Notes: generated from the sequence alone by a model not told the origin. 16,187 nucleotides of DNA from an uncultured Lachnospiraceae bacterium (GCA_900554205.1 USGM01000079.1:1-16187); one strand, 5' to 3'; numbered from the stretch's first letter, positions 8,243 through 14,753 are shown. Program-made: numbers and translations.

Positions 8243-8906
8243 CATATTCTCCCAGCTCTTCCAGACGGCATACCTTCGGAACACCGTTTCCCTCACGCAG
8301 TCCCTGTTTTGCCATCTGGTCTGCCAGCTCATTGTACTTTACGTTGGTATGTGCCGCCACCTTTGTGAAGCTGATATGGATCTTTGTCCCCCACTCGCGC
8401 ATAGCCCTCGCATATTTCTGCGTCAGTTCTGTCTTGGAACGCCATTCGCCCGTGACCCACTTCTCTATTCCCTGATAATCGTAGCAAAGCTCCACCTTCT
8501 GAAATCCATTCAGCATCGCCGTCTTCACTGCATACATCGCCCCCAGCATCTCACCCGTGACGTTCCGGTGCTGCAGGGACTGTTCGTTATCACCATTTCC
8601 GTACTGCGTATAGATATGTCCATCCGCAAGGATAAAAACACAGCCGAAGGCATATTTTTTCAGAGTGTCATCATAGCTTCCGTCCACATATGCCAGAAGG
8701 CTTTCCCCTGACGTCTCTCCCGCAGGCGGTATATTGTTTTCTCCCTCGTCTGCGACGCCAAGGTAGCTCTTAGCCTCCTGTACAGTGGGAAAGCCCTTGT
8801 ATTCTGCGCCGGGATAGCCATCGACAGCGTTCCGGCACTCTTCCCATTGGTAGAAGATTCCTGTATTCTTCCCTCTTTTGACTGCGTAAACCCTCTTTCC
8901 TGCCAT
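8232..8906 (-). CDS. Type 1 ribonuclease H with N-terminal viroplasmin-like RNA/DNA-binding domain
   Basis: Degrades the RNA strand of RNA:DNA hybrids. Residues 1-50 (KRVYAVKRGKNTGIFYQW, GYPGAEYKGF, EAKSYL) form the short hybrid-binding domain found in viroplasmin and eukaryotic-type RNase H1. A variable linker (51-68) leads to the catalytic domain. Its active-site residues are all recognisable: Asp75 (YVDGSYD), Glu119 (TGEML), Asp143 (CYDYQG), His186 (AAHTN) and Asp196 (NELADQMAK). At 224 aa the length suits this two-domain form. The start at 8906 has AGGGGTGA upstream. It is the first gene of the six-gene minus-strand run and overlaps rluF. It is rnhA-like in activity; I withhold a symbol because such two-domain paralogs are named inconsistently. 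Confidence 0.92.
   Translation of the reverse strand: MAGKRVYAVKRGKNTGIFYQWEECRNAVDGYPGAEYKGFPTVQEAKSYLGVADEGENNIPPAGETSGESLLAYVDGSYDDTLKKYAFGCVFILADGHIYTQYGNGDNEQSLQHRNVTGEMLGAMYAVKTAMLNGFQKVELCYDYQGIEKWVTGEWRSKTELTQKYARAMREWGTKIHISFTKVAAHTNVKYNELADQMAKQGLREGNGVPKVCRLEELGEYDGK
8249..8253 (-). promoter_or_regulatory. Ribosome binding site deciding the rluF start
   Basis: GGGAG on the minus strand is six bases from ATG 8242 and three from the adjacent ATG 8245. It sits inside the last codons of the RNase H gene and supports starting at 8242. Confidence 0.55.
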
Positions 8907-8945
8907 TGCTCACCCCTGCCACTTCCGTTTTCAGCGTATATACTT

Positions 8946-8960
8946 ATTGATTATATCAAT
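8946..8960 (-). promoter_or_regulatory. Extended -10 promoter within a dyad, upstream of the RNase H-led operon
   Basis: On the minus strand TATAAT (8950-8955) is preceded by TG-A, giving TGnTATAAT, an extended -10 that can work with a weak -35; I find no good -35. It sits in the inverted repeat ATTGAT-TAT-ATCAAT (8946-8960), which could be an operator. It lies 44 bases before the RNase H start, and the terminator at 8992-9017 insulates it from the upstream gene. Confidence 0.5.
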
Positions 8961-8991
8961 TTTCCCGCAAGAATGCTACACCTATACGCAG

Positions 8992-9017
8992 AAAAAGTGC
9001 GCCTGTTCAGCGCACTT
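8992..9017 (-). terminator. Rho-independent terminator of the diguanylate cyclase gene
   Basis: Minus-strand AAGTGCGC (9017-9010) pairs perfectly with GCGCACTT (9002-8995) around a 7-nt loop. The stem is followed by a run of T (8996-8992). It begins 15 bases after the stop codon at 9032. Confidence 0.85.
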
Positions 9018-9031
9018 CTCTTTGTCCCTGT

Positions 9032-10696
9032 CTAATTCTTTGCAGAATAGAATGCGAAATCGTTCTTTCCGTTCTTCTTTACCTGATACATTGCATCATC
9101 GGCATCAATAATGAGCTGTTCCACATTCTCTGTATCCTTCGGGTAAGAAGCAATACCAATACTGCCGCATATCTTTGCCTTATTACCATTCAGTGTAAAC
9201 GGTGAGGTAAATACCTGACGGCACTGATATGCGGTCTTTTCCACGATCTTACTCTGGCTGCTCTCCAGAATAATTATGAACTCGTCACCGGCATACCGGT
9301 ATGGCGTCAATATCTGGGATTCCATTTCCTTCAACCGGGCAGCCACCTGGGTAAGCGCTTCATCACCCGCTGTATGCCCCAGCGTATCATTAATCTTCTT
9401 AAAGTCATCGATGTCGATCATAATAACCGTACAAGGCTTCTTCTTTTCTACAAGAGCTTCAAGGTCTGCCATAAACTTACTTCTGTTCGGGATTCCTGTC
9501 AGGAAGTCATGCTGTGACGCAGACTCCATGATCTTTCTGGAACTCTCCAGCTCATTCATCAGCAGGCGTCGCCTGTAATTATCGATCATTGCCCATATAA
9601 TAACAATGGCAAGCGATGCAATCAGAATACAGCCCGGAATCAACGCCTCCCGGTTTCTCTCAAAAAAGCTGGTTTTACGGTTAATGATTTCCGTACCCTC
9701 TGGTAAAACGGACAATTTTATACCAAACTTCTGCATGATAAGCGCATCCACACAATAGGTCTGGGCGCTGTCCTCTGCAACTGCAATACTCGACACCGGC
9801 TTGCCATTCATAATATCAACCGCCATCTGTGCAGCCAGTTCGCCAGACTTATGCATCGACACGACGTTTCCACCGAGAATACCTCCGCCGATCCCACCCT
9901 CTACCATGCGCAACGCCGGTACCTTTGCGCACTCTACGATCAACCGGATCGCCTGCTGGTTCGTATAATGCCTGCCATCCGCATCCTCCGTCATGACAAT
10001 GTATATCAGAATCGTATCGTCAGACAAATTTCCAAGACTGTAGCGGATGGAAAAGTTCTTTGATTCCGAGGTGTTGATCTCACTGAACTCCAGATCGGGA
10101 AATTTATCTGCATAGCTGTAAAAGCGCTTTCTCTCTGCCTCTCCGGTGATGCTGTCGTCCAGAATGGCAACCACCTTTTTTGCATTCGGATTGATCATAA
10201 GTCCCAGCTCGATATTCTTCTCCACCGACAGCTTTTCAAGTACTCCTGTAAACTGCCCGGTTGCAACCGCCTCTGCTGCCAGTTCCTCGTCATTGATGCC
10301 CTCAAACACCATCGGTACTCCCGCAAAAATATCATCCTTATATTTCAGCGCAAATTGCAGTGCTGCATCATCTCCCAGAATAATCACATCGTAGGGTTCC
10401 ACCATGGACATCATGTAGGCAAGATTCTCGTAGAACAGCTGCAACGATTCCTCTGTGTCCACCCGCTTTGTATCCATAAATTCATAATCCAGTGTGACGT
10501 CTTCCCCAAAGACATCCTGAAATCCCTCAATCTGCATCTGCACCTGATCCCATGCATAGGAATAAGAGCTGATGAACAAAACCCGTTTGTCATCATCAGC
10601 CGCCTGCGCTGTCTGCCCTAATAGACCGCAGAAAAACAGCACACACAGGATCTGCAGTATCCCCATTTGCAATACCGTTTTTATCTTTCTCATCAT
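9032..10696 (-). CDS. Membrane diguanylate cyclase with extracytoplasmic ABC substrate-binding-like sensor
   Basis: Predicted to make cyclic di-GMP from two GTP. Numbered from ATG 10696 (554 aa): a signal or anchor helix at ~8-27 with a possible cleavage site after AQA; an extracytoplasmic domain at ~38-345 resembling the ABC_sub_bind fold (RVLFISSYSYAW, DVIILGDDAALQFA, GVPMVFEGIND, ALRMVEGGIGGGILGGNVVS); a transmembrane helix at ~352-372; a short linker; and a GGDEF domain at ~395-550. The active-site loop reads AGDEF (469-473), a common functional variant, and the metal-binding IDIDDFKKIND is intact. No EAL domain follows. The residues where an RxxD inhibitory site would lie are S-Q-I-L, so product inhibition may be absent. 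The start is set by AGGGGA; the ATG at 10714 has no ribosome binding site. Monocistronic. Confidence 0.92.
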   Translation of the reverse strand: MMRKIKTVLQMGILQILCVLFFCGLLGQTAQAADDDKRVLFISSYSYAWDQVQMQIEGFQDVFGEDVTLDYEFMDTKRVDTEESLQLFYENLAYMMSMVEPYDVIILGDDAALQFALKYKDDIFAGVPMVFEGINDEELAAEAVATGQFTGVLEKLSVEKNIELGLMINPNAKKVVAILDDSITGEAERKRFYSYADKFPDLEFSEINTSESKNFSIRYSLGNLSDDTILIYIVMTEDADGRHYTNQQAIRLIVECAKVPALRMVEGGIGGGILGGNVVSMHKSGELAAQMAVDIMNGKPVSSIAVAEDSAQTYCVDALIMQKFGIKLSVLPEGTEIINRKTSFFERNREALIPGCILIASLAIVIIWAMIDNYRRRLLMNELESSRKIMESASQHDFLTGIPNRSKFMADLEALVEKKKPCTVIMIDIDDFKKINDTLGHTAGDEALTQVAARLKEMESQILTPYRYAGDEFIIILESSQSKIVEKTAYQCRQVFTSPFTLNGNKAKICGSIGIASYPKDTENVEQLIIDADDAMYQVKKNGKNDFAFYSAKN

Positions 10697-10702
10697 TTTC
10701 CG

Positions 10703-10708
10703 TCCCCT
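10703..10708 (-). promoter_or_regulatory. Ribosome binding site deciding the diguanylate cyclase start
   Basis: AGGGGA lies six bases before ATG 10696, whereas the more upstream ATG 10714 is preceded only by an AT-rich run. The shorter start also places the hydrophobic signal helix properly near the N-terminus. Confidence 0.6.
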
Positions 10709-10728
10709 GAACATATATATCTAGTACC

Positions 10729-10756
10729 ATTGTACCACGTTTTATGAAATATTCAA
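10729..10756 (-). promoter_or_regulatory. Promoter of the diguanylate cyclase gene
   Basis: Minus-strand TTGAAT (10756-10751) and TACAAT (10734-10729) are separated by 16 bases. The -10 is preceded by TG-G, so it is also an extended -10. A GTAC-CATT-GTAC dyad overlaps the -10. It lies 32 bases before the ATG at 10696. Confidence 0.6.
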
Positions 10757-10763
10757 GCCCTTT

Positions 10764-10794
10764 CTGTCACGGCTTCATTATTTTATCATACAAT
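10764..10794 (+). promoter_or_regulatory. Possible promoter of the DUF4474/phosphoesterase operon
   Basis: TACAAT at 10789-10794 lies 30 bases before the start at 10825. The nearest -35 resemblance is CTGTCA (10764-10769) at a long 19-base spacing, so this is weak. It would be divergent from the cyclase promoter in the same short intergenic region. Confidence 0.3.
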
Positions 10795-10811
10795 ACCATG
10801 AATAAATTGTC

Positions 10812-10818
10812 AAAGGAG
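10812..10818 (+). promoter_or_regulatory. Ribosome binding site deciding the DUF4474-like gene start
   Basis: AAAGGAG lies six bases before ATG 10825. The in-frame ATGs at 10744 and 10798 lack such a site, and the first would lie upstream of the candidate promoter. Confidence 0.7.
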
Positions 10819-10824
10819 ATTCCT

Positions 10825-11727
10825 ATGTATTATTTCATCAACATTATGCTACTAATCATTGTGTTTTGTATACTATTTAGTTGTATTCGGCAGAAAAAAG
10901 TTGAAAAAGCGGTCCGACACATGACCTGTTCCGAAAAATGCCGGCTGATTTCTGACATTCTCTCTCCACTTGGCTACTGTTACAGCAGCGACTGGGACAT
11001 CATCTCCACCCGAAACGACGCGTGGCAGGGCGAGATCGGCTACCGCGCCTTTTTCGATAAAGCTGCCCTCCATTTCAACATGTCCTTCGATGCCCTTCCC
11101 GTCTATTTTCACTATCAGGGTGCCACATGGCTGATCGAGCTGTGGAAGGGACAGTACGGTGTCAGCACCGGTGCAGAGGTCGGGGTGTATCGCGCTGATG
11201 GTCTTCTCTTGGAATCCGAATTATCCTCTGCCCTGTTTTATGCCGTGGATAACGAACAGTATCTCCCGATGTCCTTCACACTGCGCCACAGCGGAACGAT
11301 CGTCGCCAGACTCTGCAAGAGCACATGGTGGCTCACGGCTTTTCTGCCCGGCATTTACAGCAAGCCATCCAGCCTGACTCTGGATGTGTCCATCTGTTTC
11401 CCCGATGCCACCATGCAGGAGGCCTTCTGCGACAGTCTGATCGCCTGCAACATCCCCTCACTGTACTTCCATTGCCGCGGCACACGCACGCATATCCACT
11501 ATACCGACGGATGCCCTCTATCTCCGATCTGTCCTGAGAACATCTCCCTTCTGCGTCGCATCCGGATTCGGTGGGTAAATTTCTCAAATCGGCTTTCCTG
11601 TCAACTGTACCGGCATCTGACACGCCATTTCTGCTGCACGCTTGACAAGATTTTATATCTCTATAAGCTGCTTCCCTTCTCTGTCCGCCGAATCCTGCGC
11701 TGCATGAAAGGAGCCAGACAGAAATGA
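10825..11727 (+). CDS. Membrane-anchored DUF4474-like protein of unknown function (300 aa)
   Basis: Residues 3-20 are a single hydrophobic helix followed by a basic stretch (RQKKVEKAVR), so the bulk of the protein is probably cytoplasmic. Residues ~45-165 match what I remember of DUF4474: a DAWQGEIGY segment, YFHYQGATWLIELWKGQYG (94-112) and TGAEVGVY (115-122). The C-terminal third is rich in Cys, Arg and aromatic residues and has no motif I know. Family knowledge: DUF4474 proteins occur in Clostridia and have no assigned function; the assignment is from memory and not searched. The stop codon overlaps the start of the following phosphoesterase (ATGA), so the two are translationally coupled and probably act together. 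The start is fixed by AAAGGAG at 10812-10818. Confidence 0.82.
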   Translation: MYYFINIMLLIIVFCILFSCIRQKKVEKAVRHMTCSEKCRLISDILSPLGYCYSSDWDIISTRNDAWQGEIGYRAFFDKAALHFNMSFDALPVYFHYQGATWLIELWKGQYGVSTGAEVGVYRADGLLLESELSSALFYAVDNEQYLPMSFTLRHSGTIVARLCKSTWWLTAFLPGIYSKPSSLTLDVSICFPDATMQEAFCDSLIACNIPSLYFHCRGTRTHIHYTDGCPLSPICPENISLLRRIRIRWVNFSNRLSCQLYRHLTRHFCCTLDKILYLYKLLPFSVRRILRCMKGARQK

Positions 11728-12602
11728 GCAGTCATTCCCGTCTTCAAAGGGCTTTCCGAAATGCCCCCACGATCCCGATGACCGCCTGCAGCCGCTTCTG
11801 TCTTTTCAGCGACTGTCACCGGGGCGACGGAACAGCCAACGATAATTTCCTGAAAAATCAGAATCTTTACTTTACTGCCCTGAAGCATTATTACGCAGAG
11901 GGCTTCACTTATATCGAGCTTGGTGACGGCGACGAGCTCTGGGAGAACAGAAGGATGAGCCAGATCATCGAGATCCACAACAATGTGTTCTGGCTCCTCT
12001 CCCTCTTCTACCGCCAGAACAGGCTTTACCTTCTCTATGGGAACCATGATCTCGAGAAGAAAAAGCCCGGATATTCCGACCGGGTCTGTGACACCTATTT
12101 CTGTACGGACACGCAATGCTGCGAGGAACTGTGCCCCGGTCTTCAGTTCCACGAAAGCCTTGTCCTCGAGAGCAGTGACGGTCATCAGCTCTACCTGACT
12201 CACGGTCACCAGGCTGACTTCTGGAACTCCTCCGGCTGGAAGCTGAACCGCTTCCTTGTCCGCTATCTCTGGCGTCCTCTGGAGCATTTCGGCGTGCTTG
12301 ACCCGACCAGCGCCGCAAAGAATTACAGTCACAAGGACCTGATTGAAAGACGGCTGACCGACTTTGCCCTATCGACCGGCATTCCCCTCATCACCGGGCA
12401 TACACACAAGCCGAGGCTTACCCCCTCCGATCTGTCCTACATGAACACCGGAAGCTGCGTCCACCCCCGCTGCATCACCTGCATGGAATTAGTCGGCAAC
12501 CGGCTCACGCTTGTCAAATGGACCTATGACACAAGAAAGGACAGAACCCTCTTTGTAAGCAGAGAGATCCTGTCCCAAGCAACACTGTGGGAAAAAGCAT
12601 AA
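11724..12602 (+). CDS. Calcineurin-like metallophosphoesterase (292 aa)
   Basis: Two-metal phosphoesterase. All metal-binding blocks are present in order: D30-x-H32 (FSDCHRGDG), GDGDELW (67-73), GNHD (106-109), H160-x-H162 (THGHQAD) and GHTH (225-228), followed by NTGSC (241-245), which often closes the fold. There is no signal peptide or membrane helix. The GD..ELW block and the general layout recall UDP-2,3-diacylglucosamine hydrolase (LpxH)-type enzymes, but a Firmicute without lipid A would not use that substrate, so the substrate is unknown. Its ATG overlaps the stop of the DUF4474-like gene by four bases, with GGAG ten bases upstream. The last codons and the stop lie inside the left arm of the terminator at 12592-12632. 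Confidence 0.92.
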   Translation: MSSHSRLQRAFRNAPTIPMTACSRFCLFSDCHRGDGTANDNFLKNQNLYFTALKHYYAEGFTYIELGDGDELWENRRMSQIIEIHNNVFWLLSLFYRQNRLYLLYGNHDLEKKKPGYSDRVCDTYFCTDTQCCEELCPGLQFHESLVLESSDGHQLYLTHGHQADFWNSSGWKLNRFLVRYLWRPLEHFGVLDPTSAAKNYSHKDLIERRLTDFALSTGIPLITGHTHKPRLTPSDLSYMNTGSCVHPRCITCMELVGNRLTLVKWTYDTRKDRTLFVSREILSQATLWEKA

Positions 12603-12632
12603 CCACCGGTTTGTCCGGTGGTTATGCTTTTT
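12592..12632. terminator. Perfect 18-bp bidirectional terminator
   Basis: Bases 12592-12609 are an exact reverse complement of 12615-12632 around a 5-nt loop: AAAAAGCAT then AACCACCGG, and the mirror ending in TTTTT. It serves the phosphoesterase gene (+) and gdhA (-, stop at 12648). The left arm contains the last two sense codons and the TAA of the phosphoesterase. Confidence 0.93.
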
Positions 12633-12647
12633 CTAAGTTCTAATGTT

Positions 12648-13994
12648 TTATACAATACCCTGTGCGGTCATAGCATCTGCCACCTTCAGGAAGCCTGCGA
12701 TGTTGGCACCGGCAACATAGTTGCCCTCCATACCGTACTTCTTTGCGGCGTCATCCAGATTGTGGAAGATATTTACCATGATGTTCTTCAGCTTTGCGTC
12801 AACTTCCTCGAAGGTCCAGGAAAGTCTCTCGCTGTTCTGGCTCATCTCAAGTGCGGAGGTTGCAACACCACCTGCGTTAGCCGCCTTGCCGGGGCAGAAC
12901 AGAACACCGCTCTTCTGGAGATACTCGGTTGCGTCCATGGTTGTAGGCATGTTTGCGCCCTCTGCAACTGCAAAGCATCCGTTTGCTACCAGCATCTTTA
13001 CGTCCTCAAGATTCAATTCGTTCTGTGTTGCGCAAGGAAGAGCAACATCACACTTCACGCTCCATACGCCGTGCTCACCGTTCTTCTTCTCGTGATACTC
13101 TGCACCGGGTCTTGCTGCAGCATACTCGGTCAGTCTCGCACGCTTTACTTCCTTTACTTCCTTCAGAAGTGCAACGTCAATTCCTTCCGGATCATAGATC
13201 CAGCCTGTGGAGTCAGAGCAGGTAACAGGCTTCGCACCGAGCTGCTGTGCCTTCTGGATTGCATAGATTGCCACATTTCCGGCGCCGGAAACAGCAACTG
13301 TCTTTCCTGCAATATCCTTTCCGTTGCACTTAAGCATCTCCTCTGTCAGATAGAGCAGACCGTAGCCGGTAGCCTCGGTTCTTGCCAGAGAGCCGCCGTA
13401 GGACAATCCCTTTCCGGTAAGAACACCCTCGTACAGACCGGTCAGTCTCTTGTACTGTCCGTACATATAACCGATCTCTCTCGCTCCGGTTCCGATATCT
13501 CCGGCAGGAACGTCGGTGTCTGCGCCGATATATTTATGAAGCTCGTTGATAAAGCTCTGACAAAATGCCATAACTTCTCTGTCTGACTTTCCCTTGGGAT
13601 CAAAGTCAGAGCCGCCCTTGCCGCCGCCGATCGGCAGTCCGGTCAGGGAGTTCTTGAATATCTGCTCGAAACCGAGGAACTTGATGATTCCAAGGTTTAC
13701 GCTCGGGTGGAGTCTCAAACCTCCCTTGTAAGGTCCAATTGCGGAATTGAACTGTACGCGGAAGCCGTTATTTACCTGAACCTGTCCCTTGTCATCCACC
13801 CAGGGAACACGGAACAAAAGCTGTCTCTCCGGGGTTACCAGTCTCTCCAGAAGAGCGTCCTTGCGATACTTCTCTTCGTTTGCTTCGATAACGACACGCA
13901 GGGATTCGAGAACCTCCTTTACTGCCTGATGGAATTCGGGCTGTGCCGGATTCTTCGCTACGACCAGATCATAAACCTCATCAACGTATGACAT
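12648..13994 (-). CDS. gdhA: Glutamate dehydrogenase, hexameric, probably NADP-specific
   Basis: Interconverts 2-oxoglutarate plus ammonium and L-glutamate; the cytoplasmic entry point for nitrogen. At 448 aa it has the usual length of hexameric small GDHs. Seen: IGPYKGGLR with Lys90, Lys114 (FEQIFKNSL), catalytic Lys126 in PIGGGKGGSDFDPKGKS, PAGDIG with Asp166, and the Rossmann fingerprint SGAGNVA (236-242). The coenzyme-specificity region reads SDSTGWIYDPEGI, like the NADP-dependent E. coli enzyme (SDSSG) and unlike the NAD-dependent Clostridium symbiosum enzyme (SGPDG), so an NADPH-using biosynthetic enzyme is inferred. The start has AAGGAGG eight bases upstream, the strongest site in the window. 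It is monocistronic between its own promoter and the terminator at 12592-12632. Its leader holds a hairpin and a palindrome that may regulate it. Confidence 0.97.
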   Translation of the reverse strand: MSYVDEVYDLVVAKNPAQPEFHQAVKEVLESLRVVIEANEEKYRKDALLERLVTPERQLLFRVPWVDDKGQVQVNNGFRVQFNSAIGPYKGGLRLHPSVNLGIIKFLGFEQIFKNSLTGLPIGGGKGGSDFDPKGKSDREVMAFCQSFINELHKYIGADTDVPAGDIGTGAREIGYMYGQYKRLTGLYEGVLTGKGLSYGGSLARTEATGYGLLYLTEEMLKCNGKDIAGKTVAVSGAGNVAIYAIQKAQQLGAKPVTCSDSTGWIYDPEGIDVALLKEVKEVKRARLTEYAAARPGAEYHEKKNGEHGVWSVKCDVALPCATQNELNLEDVKMLVANGCFAVAEGANMPTTMDATEYLQKSGVLFCPGKAANAGGVATSALEMSQNSERLSWTFEEVDAKLKNIMVNIFHNLDDAAKKYGMEGNYVAGANIAGFLKVADAMTAQGIV

Positions 13995-14024
13995 TTTAAT
14001 TTCCTCCTTAATTTAGTATATGGA

Positions 14025-14036
14025 TATACATGTATA
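14025..14036. repeat. 12-bp perfect palindrome in the gdhA leader
   Basis: TATACATGTATA is self-complementary. It lies 31 bases before the gdhA ATG. Short GGAT and ATCC arms flank it, but they are off-centre by one base. It could be a repressor or activator site, or a chance AT-rich palindrome. Confidence 0.4.
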
Positions 14037-14047
14037 CATCCCACGTC

Positions 14048-14075
14048 AAAAAAAACACAGGACTTACATCCTGTG
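14048..14075 (-). terminator. Terminator-like hairpin at the 5' end of the gdhA transcript
   Basis: Minus-strand CACAGGA (14075-14069) pairs with TCCTGTG (14062-14056) around a 6-nt loop, followed by eight T (14055-14048). It has intrinsic terminator form but starts about 5 bases after the strong -10 at 14080-14085. It is therefore either the terminator of the gene ending at 14170, an attenuator, or a 5' stabilising hairpin of the gdhA mRNA. The last four T run into a TTGACG that could be the -35 of a second promoter. Confidence 0.65.
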
Positions 14076-14079
14076 CATT

Positions 14080-14108
14080 ATTATACCTCGTAATCGTCCA
14101 TTTCTCAA
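14080..14108 (-). promoter_or_regulatory. Strong housekeeping-type promoter of gdhA
   Basis: Minus-strand TTGAGA (14108-14103) and TATAAT (14085-14080) are separated by exactly 17 bases, close to consensus. A transcript start at about 14072-14074 is expected, inside the left arm of the hairpin at 14056-14075, giving an ~80-base leader before the gdhA ATG. Confidence 0.75.
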
Positions 14109-14169
14109 CTGACTTTATTTCATTAAACCGTAAAAGTTTTTTTAATATTTTTAGATATTTTATACAAAA

Positions 14170-14601
14170 TCACAAATACTGTTTTAGTCTGGCAACATTC
14201 TTCTCCTCACACTCAATCAGCTGTTTTGCGAGCATCGCCGTCTTCTCGCCGATATTCTCGTTGCGTTTTAGCGCCTTTTCCATATCCAGGATGCCATTCG
14301 TGCTGCTCTTAATCATCAATTCCGCGATATGTCCCGTGCTGGTATCCAGCAGGGTATTGTAATGCAGCCCCGTGCGCAGCTTCGCATCCTCCAGAAGCCC
14401 GCTGCGATAATATTCCGCCTTTCCCGCGATCAGCTGCTTTGCAGCGGCATTGTGAATCTCCGAGTACTTTAACGTCTGTCTGGAGAGCTGCATGGCAAGC
14501 GCATCGTCATAAATCTTGTCGGATACGGCATCGATTGCCTTCATTCCCATCTCAGTGTTCCTCTGAATTTTTCTGTAAACTTCGATTTCCTGTGTCGTCA
14601 T
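14170..14601 (-). CDS. Uncharacterised all-helical protein (143 aa)
   Basis: Not assigned to a named family; I have an impression of similar unnamed clostridial proteins of this length. The sequence is a series of amphipathic helices with no signal peptide or membrane helix: EIEVYRKIQRNTEMGMKAID (5-24), a central SRQTLKYSEIHNAAAKQL (40-57), TSTGHIAELMIKSS (87-100) and a terminal MLAKQLIECEEKNVARLKQYL. Spaced Glu and His (E48, H50, H91, E94, E130, E133) make a ferritin-like four-helix bundle conceivable, but no clear metal motif is present. The start at 14601 is chosen because GGGAGG lies eight bases upstream. The longer frame to 14679 would run into the terminator at 14663-14700. It lies downstream of that terminator; no convincing promoter of its own was found. 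Confidence 0.75.
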   Translation of the reverse strand: MTTQEIEVYRKIQRNTEMGMKAIDAVSDKIYDDALAMQLSRQTLKYSEIHNAAAKQLIAGKAEYYRSGLLEDAKLRTGLHYNTLLDTSTGHIAELMIKSSTNGILDMEKALKRNENIGEKTAMLAKQLIECEEKNVARLKQYL

Positions 14602-14662
14602 CGTCTCTTCCTCCCATCCGGCTTCCATGACTGCCATCGGCCGAAAAACTCTGCGACCGCAT

Positions 14663-14700
14663 AAAAAGAGAAGCCTCACTGGTATACAGTAAAAGGCTTC
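14663..14700 (-). terminator. Rho-independent terminator of the SH3b protein gene
   Basis: Minus-strand GAAGCCT (14700-14694) pairs with AGGCTTC (14676-14670). An inner ACTG/CAGT stem (14690-14687 with 14781-type partner at 14681-14678) closes a 5-nt loop, and five T follow (14667-14663). It begins about 54 bases after the stop at 14754. Confidence 0.85.
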
Positions 14701-14753
14701 CCTGTTTATATGATTTTATTCTCTTTTTAATTTTTTGTTGAATTGCAGAGTCC

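Noticed and set aside
8243..8332. N-terminal 30-residue extension of the pseudouridine synthase frame
   Set aside because: It lies inside the RNase H coding region, has no S4-family similarity, and the GGGAG site supports ATG 8242.
8933..8989. GCGTATA / TATACGC inverted repeat with ~43-base spacer near the RNase H promoter
   Set aside because: The arms are only 7 bp and far apart in AT-rich sequence, so they are likely chance.
11661..12332. 223-codon open frame on the - strand opposite the metallophosphoesterase
   Set aside because: The + strand reading has all phosphoesterase motifs in order; the opposite frame is a shadow.
11724..12602. Annotating the phosphoesterase as LpxH
   Set aside because: The metal motifs are shared by many calcineurin-like enzymes, and a Firmicute is not expected to make lipid A.
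12618..13586. 322-codon open frame on the + strand opposite gdhA
   Set aside because: It lies wholly antisense to an unmistakable glutamate dehydrogenase, and its predicted Cys/Leu-rich protein has no family character.
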